The notes under the pieces are model-generated. The model did no database searches, was not told where the DNA came from, and saw only the letters and a program-made list of their open reading frames with translations. From Spirochaetaceae bacterium (GTDB lineage Bacteria > Spirochaetota > Spirochaetia > DSM-27196 > PXBQ01): 19,701 nucleotides of DNA. Below, piece after piece: positions 6,194 through 13,551 of this stretch. Made by a program: the position numbers and the translations under genes. The stretch lies in contig PXBQ01000348.1 in NCBI GenBank assembly GCA_003566875.1, positions 1-19,701 of the forward strand. Direction: 5' to 3'. How positions within the stretch are numbered: the stretch's first letter is position 1; the number at the start of each line of letters is the position of its first letter.

Positions 6194-8158
6194 CTACGTA
6201 TTTTTTTCGTCCTCGTCGACCACTTCGTAATCAACGTCCTCAAAACCACCGTCCTGCTTTGTACCGGCCGAACCCGATTCGCCGCCCGATCCTTCGCCCT
6301 CGGGGCCCGCCTCGGCTCCGCCGTCGCCGGCCTGCTCATCTCCACCGGCCTGTTGCGCGGTTTGCTTATACACTTCCTCGGCCAATCGATACGATGCCTG
6401 CTTTAGCTCCTCGGTCTTGGCCTTGAGCGCCTCGGTGTCGTCCGCTTCGAGCGCTTCGCGCACCGCGGCGATCGCCGCGGTGATCTTGGCGCGGTCCTCT
6501 TCGGAAACCTTGTCCCCGTAATCGGTCATCGACTTCTCTGTCGCGTAAACGAGGTTCTCGGCCTCATTCTTGGCCTCGGCGGTTTCCCGAATCTTTTTGT
6601 CTTCGTCGGCGTGCTGTTCAGCGTCGCGGACCATGTTCTTGATCTCGTCCTCAGAGAGCCCGGACGACGATTCGATTCGAATCTTTTGCTCTTTTCCGGT
6701 ACCAAGGTCCTTCGCCGAGACGTGGACGATACCGTTTGCATCGATGTCAAACGCAACTTCGATCTGGGGGACGCCGCGCGGCGCGGGTGGGATACCAACC
6801 AGGTCGAACCGTCCGAGTGTACGGTTGTGAGCCGCCATCTCGCGCTCACCCTGCAGGACGTGAATCGAGACGGCGGTCTGATTGTCGGCGGCCGTCGAGA
6901 AAATCTGACTCTTCCGCGTCGGGATCGTCGTGTTGCGCTCGATTAAGCGCGTAAAAACGCCGCCGAGAGTCTCGATACCGAGAGAAAGCGGCGTCACGTC
7001 GAGCAACAAAACGTCTTTCACGTCACCGCCAAGGATTCCGCCCTGGATCGCTGCACCGAGCGCGACGACTTCGTCGGGATTCACGCCCTTGTGGGGATCC
7101 CTCTGGAACAACTCCTTTACCAAGGCTTGAACCGCGGGAATCCGGGTTGAACCGCCGACAAGAATCACTTCGTCGATATCGGCGGGCTTAAGCCCCGCGT
7201 CGGAGAGAGCTTGCTGACACGGCCCTTTCGTCTTTTGAATCAGGTCCCCAACCATCTGCTCGAACTTCGCACGATTCAAGGCGTACTGTAGGTGTTTCGG
7301 GCCCGACGAGTCGGCCGTGATAAACGGCAGGTTGATGTCGGTCGATTGTGTACTCGACAACTCGCGTTTTGCCTTCTCGGCGGCTTCCTTGAGACGTTGC
7401 AACGCCATTCGGTCTTTCGAAAGATCAATTCCGTAGTCGTTTTTAAAATTCCCGACCAACCAGTCGATTATGCGTTGATCAAAGTTGTCGCCTCCGAGAT
7501 GAGTATCACCGTTGGTCGACTTGACCTCGAACACACCATCACCGAGCTCGAGAATCGAGATGTCGAATGTGCCACCTCCAAGGTCGTAAACGGCGATCCG
7601 TTCTTCCTTCTTCTCTTTCCCGAAACCGTACGCCAAGGCTGCAGCCGTCGGTTCGTTCACGATCCGTTTGACTTCAAGCCCCGCGATTCGCCCCGCGTCC
7701 TTCGTCGCTTGCCGTTGTGCATCGTTGAAATACGCGGGCACCGTGATGACCGCGTCGGTCACTTTCTCGCCGAGGTAGTCTTCGGCGGTCTCTTTCATCT
7801 TCTGCAGAATAGCCGCGCTTATCTCCGGCGGCGAGTACTTCTTATCGTCGACACCGACGCGCACGCCTCCCGAGGAGTCGTTCTCGATTTTGTACGGGAC
7901 CATCGAAATCTCTTCGGCTACTTCCTCGTAGCGGCGACCCATAAACCGTTTGATCGAAAAAATCGTGTTCTCAGGATTCGTGACCATCTGGTTTTTCGCG
8001 GGCTGCCCGACAAGGCGCTCCGCCTTCGCCGTAAACGCGACCATCGACGGTGTCGTTCTCTGTCCCTCGGAATTCTGAATAACAACTGCTTCGCCGCCTT
8101 CCATTACGGCGACGCACGAATTTGTCGTTCCTAAGTCAATGCCAATGATACGTCCCAT
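6194..8158 (-). CDS. dnaK: Chaperone DnaK (Hsp70)
   Basis: ATP-driven Hsp70 that binds and releases unfolded peptides with DnaJ and GrpE. The 654 residues cover the nucleotide-binding domain, with GIDLGTTNSCVAV (6-18), VNEPTAAALAYGF (167-179), VYDLGGGTFDIS (190-201) and VILVGGSTRIPAVQ (331-344). The interdomain linker VLLLDVTPLSLGIE (383-396), substrate-binding domain and helical lid follow. The tail from about residue 605 is rich in Gly, Ala and Glu and ends EVVDEDEKNT, a typical acidic bacterial DnaK tail. ATG 8158 is preceded by GAGGAG at normal distance and gives the canonical MGRIIGIDLG. It follows grpE by 24 bases, so the two are cotranscribed. Confidence 0.98.
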   Translation of the reverse strand: MGRIIGIDLGTTNSCVAVMEGGEAVVIQNSEGQRTTPSMVAFTAKAERLVGQPAKNQMVTNPENTIFSIKRFMGRRYEEVAEEISMVPYKIENDSSGGVRVGVDDKKYSPPEISAAILQKMKETAEDYLGEKVTDAVITVPAYFNDAQRQATKDAGRIAGLEVKRIVNEPTAAALAYGFGKEKKEERIAVYDLGGGTFDISILELGDGVFEVKSTNGDTHLGGDNFDQRIIDWLVGNFKNDYGIDLSKDRMALQRLKEAAEKAKRELSSTQSTDINLPFITADSSGPKHLQYALNRAKFEQMVGDLIQKTKGPCQQALSDAGLKPADIDEVILVGGSTRIPAVQALVKELFQRDPHKGVNPDEVVALGAAIQGGILGGDVKDVLLLDVTPLSLGIETLGGVFTRLIERNTTIPTRKSQIFSTAADNQTAVSIHVLQGEREMAAHNRTLGRFDLVGIPPAPRGVPQIEVAFDIDANGIVHVSAKDLGTGKEQKIRIESSSGLSEDEIKNMVRDAEQHADEDKKIRETAEAKNEAENLVYATEKSMTDYGDKVSEEDRAKITAAIAAVREALEADDTEALKAKTEELKQASYRLAEEVYKQTAQQAGGDEQAGDGGAEAGPEGEGSGGESGSAGTKQDGGFEDVDYEVVDEDEKNT

Positions 8159-8182
8159 ACGTGTCTCCTCTCGGTTGATTCT

Positions 8183-8866
8183 CTATGATGTCGGCATGGC
8201 TACTTTCACCTTCGCGGAACGAAGCACGCGATCGTGAAGCATGTAGCCTTTCTGATAGTCTTCCACCACGACGGGGTGGTCTTGGTCCGAACTCTGTTCG
8301 GTCATGATCGCTTCGTGCACCTGCGGATCGAACTCCTCTCCGACCGACTCGAGGCGTCGCAGCCCCCATTTTCGATCCAGCATATTCGTGAACTGTTTCT
8401 CAATCATCGCGATTCCGTCGTAGAACGAATCGAAATCTTTCGATTCATCGGCCGACTTTATCGCACGCTCAAAGTCGTCGATGATCGTCACGAGATCGAG
8501 CATGATCTGAGAGTTTCCGTACTTCGCGGCCTCTGCTACTTCGCGCTGCATGCGTTTGCGCAAATTTTCAAAATCGGCGCTCTTCCGAAGAAACTGGTCC
8601 TTGAGCGCGCTATTCTCTTCCTCGAGCTCGGCGATCCGTCTCTCGAGCTCGGAGGTTCCGTCCGGCGACCCCTCGTCGCCTGAACCGTCGACGCTCGTCG
8701 ACTCCTGTGAAACGGTCGGCTCGCCTGTCGCCGAATTCTGCTCTTGATCGGGAGTTCGGATCTTGTCCGTCGATCCCGAGTCGGTCTCGTCCGCATTCGC
8801 GCCGATCGATTCGTCTCTTTCGATCGATTCGGACGCATCGGCGGACGCTTTTCCGTGACTGGACAT
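8183..8866 (-). CDS. grpE: Nucleotide exchange factor GrpE
   Basis: GrpE removes ADP from DnaK. The ATG at 8866 (AGGGG five bases upstream) gives 227 residues; a TTG at 8899 would add 11 residues but has no ribosome-binding site. The first 80 or so residues are acidic and low in complexity, rich in Ser, Asp and Glu. A coiled coil follows (ELERRIAELEEENSALKDQ onward), then DFENLRKRMQREV, and the C-terminal beta-domain with VGEEFDPQVHEAIM and GYMLHDRVLRSAKVKV, the GrpE signature. The N-terminal extension is longer than in E. coli. It leads the grpE-dnaK-dnaJ operon; no hrcA lies upstream, where a divergent ABC operon begins. Confidence 0.96.
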   Translation of the reverse strand: MSSHGKASADASESIERDESIGANADETDSGSTDKIRTPDQEQNSATGEPTVSQESTSVDGSGDEGSPDGTSELERRIAELEEENSALKDQFLRKSADFENLRKRMQREVAEAAKYGNSQIMLDLVTIIDDFERAIKSADESKDFDSFYDGIAMIEKQFTNMLDRKWGLRRLESVGEEFDPQVHEAIMTEQSSDQDHPVVVEDYQKGYMLHDRVLRSAKVKVAMPTS

Positions 8867-8898
8867 TTGTACCCCTGATGTTGATTCTATTCTGTGCA

Positions 8899-8927
8899 AA
8901 GTTAATCAGTTTGGCGATGATCGTCAA
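8899..8927 (-). promoter_or_regulatory. Candidate grpE-dnaK-dnaJ promoter
   Basis: On the minus strand TTGACG (8927-8922, five of six matches to the -35 consensus) stands 17 bases before TAACTT (8904-8899, a weak -10), 32 bases ahead of the grpE ATG. No CIRCE inverted repeat (TTAGCACTC with its complement) is visible in 8867-9058. Consensus match only. Confidence 0.4.
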
Positions 8928-9016
8928 GGACAAGAACGATTCGTCGTGACGACACGGCTCGATTTTATTACTTTATCCAAGCGGTCGGTTTCCGGTTTTT
9001 TGCCGGTGTTGGTGAA

Positions 9017-9031
9017 TATATCCGGATCCGG
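9017..9031 (+). promoter_or_regulatory. Possible -10 and 10-bp palindrome before the ABC operon
   Basis: TATATC at 9017-9022 resembles a -10 box, but no convincing -35 lies 16-18 bases upstream. Overlapping its last base is CCGGATCCGG (9022-9031), a perfect 10-bp palindrome that could be an operator or chance in GC-rich DNA. Confidence 0.2.
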
Positions 9032-9046
9032 CGTGTAGTGGATTTC

Positions 9047-9052
9047 AAGGAG
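9047..9052 (+). promoter_or_regulatory. Shine-Dalgarno AAGGAG deciding the ABC ATPase start
   Basis: AAGGAG sits 6 bases before GTG 9059 and 9 before GTG 9062, both in frame. The more upstream GTG 9038 precedes this site and has no ribosome-binding site of its own, so it is disfavoured. Confidence 0.7.
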
Positions 9053-9058
9053 ACACAG

Positions 9059-9829
9059 GTGGTGAGAACAAAGACTGAAGAGAACCCGGGCGCAGAGAGG
9101 CACGACAGTGTCGAGAAGGCGATCGTCCGTCTGACCGACGCGCACAAGATCTATCCGTTGGGGAAAACCGAAGTCCACGCCGTAAAGGGCGTGTCGTTCT
9201 CGATCGAACGTGGCGATTTTATCTCCATCGCGGGCCCGTCGGGCTCAGGGAAGTCGACGATCTTGAACCTGATCGGCTGCATCGACGTGCCGACGTCCGG
9301 CACGGTCGAAATCGTCGGCACGAACACGGCCGGACTCTCCGACAAGGCGATCACGACTCTGCGTCACGACGTGATCGGTTTCATATTTCAGTCTTTCAAC
9401 CTGGTTCCGGTTCTGAACGTGTATGAGAACATCGAATTCCCACTGCTGCTCGGAAAGTCGCGACCGGATAAGAAAGAGAAAGCCGAGTACATCAACTTTC
9501 TAATTGAAGAAGTTGGGTTAACCGACTGGAAAAAACACCGTCCAAACGAACTCTCGGGTGGCCAACGCCAGAGAGTCGCGATCGCGCGCGCGCTGGTGAC
9601 CAAACCACAGATCGTGCTCGCCGACGAGCCGACGGCAAACCTTGACTCGACGACCGGCGAAGCGATCATTGAACTCATGAAAAAGATCAACCGGGAGCTT
9701 GCGACCACGTTCATTTTCTCGACACACGATACGGCAATCGTCGAGATCGCCGATCACGTCATCCGTTTGCACGACGGCTTGGTCATCGAGAACAAGAAAA
9801 ACGACCGCGCCGAGGCCGATTCCGAATGA
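9059..9829 (+). CDS. ABC transporter ATPase, LolD/MacB type
   Basis: Cytoplasmic motor subunit for the two permeases that follow. From GTG 9059 it has 256 residues (GTG 9062 is equally possible). Visible are Walker A GPSGSGKST (59-67), Q-loop Gln 111 in FIFQSFNLVP, signature LSGGQRQR (165-172), Walker B IVLADEP (185-191) and H-loop His 223 in STHD. The FQSFNLVP segment and overall layout are those of the LolD/MacB/FtsE group, which works with mechanotransmitting permeases. A nonconserved polar N-terminus of about 20 residues precedes the domain. The stop overlaps the first permease start as ATGA. The substrate is unknown: LolD-like lipoprotein release or MacB-like export both fit, and the neighbouring LolA-like gene favours envelope traffic. 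Confidence 0.93.
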   Translation: MVRTKTEENPGAERHDSVEKAIVRLTDAHKIYPLGKTEVHAVKGVSFSIERGDFISIAGPSGSGKSTILNLIGCIDVPTSGTVEIVGTNTAGLSDKAITTLRHDVIGFIFQSFNLVPVLNVYENIEFPLLLGKSRPDKKEKAEYINFLIEEVGLTDWKKHRPNELSGGQRQRVAIARALVTKPQIVLADEPTANLDSTTGEAIIELMKKINRELATTFIFSTHDTAIVEIADHVIRLHDGLVIENKKNDRAEADSE

Positions 9830-11403
9830 TGCCGGTTCTCGTACGCATCGCGCTCCGAAATCTTTGGCAGCACAAAGGAAAGACATTGATAATCGGTACG
9901 ATCGTCGCGGTCGGTGTACTCGTCTTGATCGTCGGGAACTCGCTGATGGAGACCGCGGCGCTCGGAATCCGTCGGGCCTTCGTCGACAACTACACGGGAC
10001 ACGTTTTTATTTCCGGTATTGCCGACGGCGATATTTCCCTGTTCGGTGTCCAGTCGGTTGGAGGCATCGACCGGACGCCGAGCCTTCCCGAGTACCGCGC
10101 GGTTGTCGATCGTCTAAAGGAGATTCCAGCGGTCGGACGAACAACCCCACAGATGTCGAGTTTTGGTCTCATGAGGCCCGATATACCCGGGTATGAAGGT
10201 CTTGAACGCGGCGAGTTTTCGGTGCTGTTCGGCGTCGATCCGGACACGTACTTTGAAATGTTTGAGAGTATCGAGATCGTATCCGGACGCTTGATGAGAT
10301 CGGGAGAACGCGGAGTCATGATATCCGAAGACCGTGTACAGCGCCTCGAGAGCTCTACGCGTGATGCGCTCGACCTCGACGAGTACACGCTCGAACCGAA
10401 CGAGCCGGTACGGATCGTGAGCGGCTTCATGGGCGGTTTGCCGCGCATTCGCGTCGTTCCGCTAATCGGGGTTTATCGAACAACCGCGATCAACGACGGC
10501 GTCGGATCGGACTTGATTTCGTACATCGACGCGCAAACCCTTCGTGCGCTCGAAGGACTCTCGGTCGGTATCACGGGAACCGCGGTAACCACCGCCGAAG
10601 AGACCGCCCTGCTTGACTCTTCGTTCGACGACGCGTTCGACGATGCGTTTCTCTTTGACATCGACGACGCGCCCGAGACATCTGAGCTCACGTCCGACGA
10701 AATCGAACGTTTATTCTCGGCGACCCCGGCGTCCGAGCCTGACAGTGAGGCTACGACCGGCCCGATCGAGTCGCTCGACACTTCGCGGCCGGCGGAAGCC
10801 GGAGCAGCGCCCGACACCGGTCCGTGGCAGTTCATCCTTGCCTACCTCGACAATCCGCGCGCGGATCGTGCGGTCGTGGCCGAGATGAACGCCTGGTTCG
10901 CCGAAAACGGGATCGCCGCGCACGCGGGTACCTGGGAAGCCGCCGCGGGACCGTTTGCGACGACAGCCGACTTGATTCGCGCTGTTTTTAACGCGGCGGT
11001 GATAATCGTCGGAATCGTCGCGGTCATCATAATCATGAACACACTCGTGATCTCGGTCATCGAAAGGACGTCGGAGATCGGCACGATGCGCGCACTTGGC
11101 GCGCACAAATCGTTCGTGTGGCGAATGTTCTTCACCGAGACGGTCACGATCACGACGGTGTTCGGTTCGGTCGGAATCGCCGCGTCGCTCGCGACGATCG
11201 GTATCTTGAATATGATCGGCATACCGGCGACAAATCCGTTTCTCACGGTACTGTTTGCGGGGCCGGTTCTACGTCCGGTTCTCTCGATAACCGCCGTTGT
11301 GTTCTCGGTCCTAATCGTCACGGGGATTGCGATCTTGTCGCATGTGTATCCGGTCTCGGTCGCGCTGAAGGTTCAGCCGATCAAGGCCATTCAGACGGAG
11401 TAG
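9826..11403 (+). CDS. FtsX/MacB-type ABC permease 1 with acidic periplasmic insert
   Basis: Inner-membrane permease of 525 residues with the type VII (LolC/E, MacB) topology: TM1 at about 20-40, a large periplasmic domain, then three helices at about 386-411, 440-462 and 485-510. After TM2 comes ERTSEIGTMRALGAHKS, the conserved coupling segment of FtsX domains. Residues about 265-332 are an unusual low-complexity linker rich in Asp, Ser and Ala, opening with a tandem FDDA repeat (a near-exact 12-base repeat at 10624-10647). The protein is longer than its paralogue downstream (443 residues) mainly because of this insert. It starts with ATGA overlap on the ATPase gene. Family is secure; cargo unknown. 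Confidence 0.92.
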   Translation: MMPVLVRIALRNLWQHKGKTLIIGTIVAVGVLVLIVGNSLMETAALGIRRAFVDNYTGHVFISGIADGDISLFGVQSVGGIDRTPSLPEYRAVVDRLKEIPAVGRTTPQMSSFGLMRPDIPGYEGLERGEFSVLFGVDPDTYFEMFESIEIVSGRLMRSGERGVMISEDRVQRLESSTRDALDLDEYTLEPNEPVRIVSGFMGGLPRIRVVPLIGVYRTTAINDGVGSDLISYIDAQTLRALEGLSVGITGTAVTTAEETALLDSSFDDAFDDAFLFDIDDAPETSELTSDEIERLFSATPASEPDSEATTGPIESLDTSRPAEAGAAPDTGPWQFILAYLDNPRADRAVVAEMNAWFAENGIAAHAGTWEAAAGPFATTADLIRAVFNAAVIIVGIVAVIIIMNTLVISVIERTSEIGTMRALGAHKSFVWRMFFTETVTITTVFGSVGIAASLATIGILNMIGIPATNPFLTVLFAGPVLRPVLSITAVVFSVLIVTGIAILSHVYPVSVALKVQPIKAIQTE

Positions 11404-11408
11404 TCGAA

Positions 11409-12740
11409 ATGGGAAGTATCCGCATGGCGATGAGGAACCTCAACCGCCAGAAAAAAAGAACCATGCTGCTCGGCGGTGCGATCGCGTTCGGGATTCTTGT
11501 CGTTACGGTGATCAACGGCTTCACCGGCGCTTTCGTCCGAAACGTCGGCGAGAACTTCTCGCATCTGCTCGCCGGCCATATCTTCATCGAAGGTGTAGAG
11601 AAGACGGATGACGGGCGCGAACGGTCAATTATCCGCGACGATGAGGAATTGACCTTGGCTATCGAAGCCGCGCAAATCCCGACTCAGTTTATAACGAAGA
11701 GGTCCGCGTTCAACGGTGCGGTAATCCTCCAGGGTCGGTCGGTTCGACAGAACATCGTCGGACTCGACTTTTCGGAGGAGACGTATCTGCGCGAACGGTT
11801 GATCCTCACCGCCGGCAGTTTCGAGAACATCGAAAGAATAAACGCTTCGTACCCGGCGAACGCGATAATCGTTACCGACCGAATCGCCGACCGCTTGAAC
11901 GCCGAACTCGGCGACACGGTAATAGTCCGCATGAGCACTATCGACGGGCAACAGAACGTCGGAGACTTCATCATCGGAGCTATCAGCTACGATCCCGGCC
12001 TTGTCGGCTCGATCTCGTCGTACGCAGATATGCAGTACGTGAACGAACTCTTGACGATTAACCCCGGTGAGTATCAGACGATGGGGATCTTCCTCGACGA
12101 CCTCTCGTACATCGATGCGTCGGCCGCCGCTTTGTTCGCGCAGCTCGAGCGGCGCCTCGATGTGTTCCCTCGCGCCTCAGTCGACGACGCGGCGGAGGCA
12201 CAAAACCCCGTCATGGCGCTCTTCAGCCAGGCCGAGGAAGAACAGTGGGAGGGGTCGCGCATCAGACTGTACACGTTGAACGAGATTCTCTCGGAAGTTC
12301 AACAAATCGTCGTGATCCTGAACACCGCCGGATTCGTAATCCTCCTGATCCTTTTCTTCATCATCATGGTCGGAATCACGAACACTTTTCGCATGATCAT
12401 GTACGAACGCGTGAAGGAGATTGGGACTATGCGCGCGCTCGGGATGCAGCGGGCCGGAGTGCGGCAATTGTTCCTGCTCGAAGCGTTGTTCCTCGCGATC
12501 GGTGGCGCTATCCTCGGGCTCGTCGGCGCGGGTCTTGTGATGCTCGTTCTCTCGTCGATCAACTTCGGCGCCGATTCGCAGTTCTTTCTCTTGCTCAAGA
12601 ATGGTTACCTGACTTTCTCGGTGCCCCCGGCACAGGTTATTGGAAACATCGCGACTGTCTCGGTCCTCACGTTGCTCGCGGCGTTTTTCCCGACTCGGAC
12701 GGCAGCGCGGATGAGACCCGTCGACGCCCTACGCGCGTGA
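11409..12740 (+). CDS. FtsX/MacB-type ABC permease 2
   Basis: Second inner-membrane permease, 443 residues from ATG 11409 (GGAG eight bases upstream, five bases after the first permease). An open frame reaching back to 11118 lies inside permease 1 and is not used. TM1 is at about 18-38, then a periplasmic domain, then helices at about 303-326, 355-381 and 409-428. ERVKEIGTMRALGMQRAG (332-349) matches the coupling segment of permease 1. The two also share an N-terminal plan, RNLxxxKxxT before TM1 and GHxFIxG just after it, so they are paralogues that probably pair as a heterodimer like LolC/LolE. It ends FPTRTAARMRPVDALRA, the usual C-terminus of the family. Confidence 0.92.
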   Translation: MGSIRMAMRNLNRQKKRTMLLGGAIAFGILVVTVINGFTGAFVRNVGENFSHLLAGHIFIEGVEKTDDGRERSIIRDDEELTLAIEAAQIPTQFITKRSAFNGAVILQGRSVRQNIVGLDFSEETYLRERLILTAGSFENIERINASYPANAIIVTDRIADRLNAELGDTVIVRMSTIDGQQNVGDFIIGAISYDPGLVGSISSYADMQYVNELLTINPGEYQTMGIFLDDLSYIDASAAALFAQLERRLDVFPRASVDDAAEAQNPVMALFSQAEEEQWEGSRIRLYTLNEILSEVQQIVVILNTAGFVILLILFFIIMVGITNTFRMIMYERVKEIGTMRALGMQRAGVRQLFLLEALFLAIGGAILGLVGAGLVMLVLSSINFGADSQFFLLLKNGYLTFSVPPAQVIGNIATVSVLTLLAAFFPTRTAARMRPVDALRA

Positions 12741-12755
12741 GCGCAGATAGTTTCT

Positions 12756-12768
12756 GGAGGTTTATGTG
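12756..12768 (+). promoter_or_regulatory. Shine-Dalgarno with overlapping ATGTGA start-stop at the LolA-like gene
   Basis: GGAGG (12756-12760) is followed after three bases by ATG (12764) that meets TGA at once, and after five bases by GTG (12766), the start of the real frame. The ATG cannot encode a protein, so GTG 12766 is called. A competing start-stop might lower initiation. Confidence 0.5.
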
Positions 12769-13551
12769 AAAAAAAGTATGAAGAAAGGTATGGTTACACC
12801 GGCAGTAAAGGCCGTTGTGTGGCTTTCTATGTTTTTGGTCGCAACCGCGGCTTACGCGGCCGAGACGCCCGACCTCGAGAGGATTCTGGCCGATATCGAC
12901 AGGCTCTCAAACTTCGACGATACGGATTTCTCGGCTGTCTACACGATAGTCGCGGAGAAGCCCGGCCAGGACCGGAGTGTCACTCAGGCACGATTGTTCC
13001 GGCGCGATCGACACGACCAGTTCGTCTTGTTGATCCTTCAGCCCGCCGTCAACCGAGGCCAGGGCTACCTTCAGGTCGACGACAACGTCTGGTTCTACGA
13101 CCCGGACAGCCGCAGATTCGAACGAACGACGCTCCGTGACACCGTTCAGGACTCGAACGCACAAAACCGCGACTTCTCGCAGAACTCGCTTTCAAAAGAC
13201 TACCGGGTCGCGTCGTGGCAGGCCGAGCGGCTCGGCAACTTCGACGTCTGGAGGCTCGATCTTGAAGCGCGTCACCGCGATGTGTCGTACGAGAAGATGA
13301 AAATCTGGGTCCGGCAAGACCAGAACATCGTGTTGAAACAGGAAGACTACAGCGTCAACGACCGCCTGATGCGTACGACGGTCTATCCACGCTACATCTC
13401 GGTCGGTAACCGCTTGATTCCGTCGCAGATCCTCATAGTCGATGAACTCGCCGAAGGCGAACGGACGCAAGTCACTGTAAGCGAGGCATCGGTTCAGACG
13501 ATTCCCGATAACGTCTTCACCCGGTCGTATCTCGAGAGGGTGGCACGATGA
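12766..13551 (+). CDS. LolA-like periplasmic protein (outer membrane lipoprotein-sorting type)
   Basis: A 261-residue exported protein. Residues 1-31 are a signal peptide (basic start, hydrophobic core VVWLSMFLVATA, cleavage after AYA). There is no lipobox Cys, so it should be soluble in the periplasm. The mature part looks like the LolA-like fold family annotated as outer membrane lipoprotein-sorting protein: FSAVYTIVAEKPGQDR, then alternating beta strands such as FVLLILQP, YLQVDDNVWFYDPDSRRF and MKIWVRQDQNIVLKQEDY. LolA-fold proteins carry acyl chains in a hydrophobic half-barrel. This is not classical LolA by sequence. Its place between two FtsX permeases and a beta-barrel suggests a shuttle for the transporter's cargo. 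It overlaps the barrel gene by ATGA. Confidence 0.8.
   Translation: MKKSMKKGMVTPAVKAVVWLSMFLVATAAYAAETPDLERILADIDRLSNFDDTDFSAVYTIVAEKPGQDRSVTQARLFRRDRHDQFVLLILQPAVNRGQGYLQVDDNVWFYDPDSRRFERTTLRDTVQDSNAQNRDFSQNSLSKDYRVASWQAERLGNFDVWRLDLEARHRDVSYEKMKIWVRQDQNIVLKQEDYSVNDRLMRTTVYPRYISVGNRLIPSQILIVDELAEGERTQVTVSEASVQTIPDNVFTRSYLERVAR

Noticed and set aside
7292..8134. 280-codon plus-strand open frame opposite dnaK
   Set aside because: Antisense to a highly conserved gene, a known source of spurious long frames; no domain seen.
8941..8955. GTCG-TGA-CGAC inverted repeat in the grpE/ABC gap
   Set aside because: Only four base pairs in GC-rich DNA; not distinguishable from chance.
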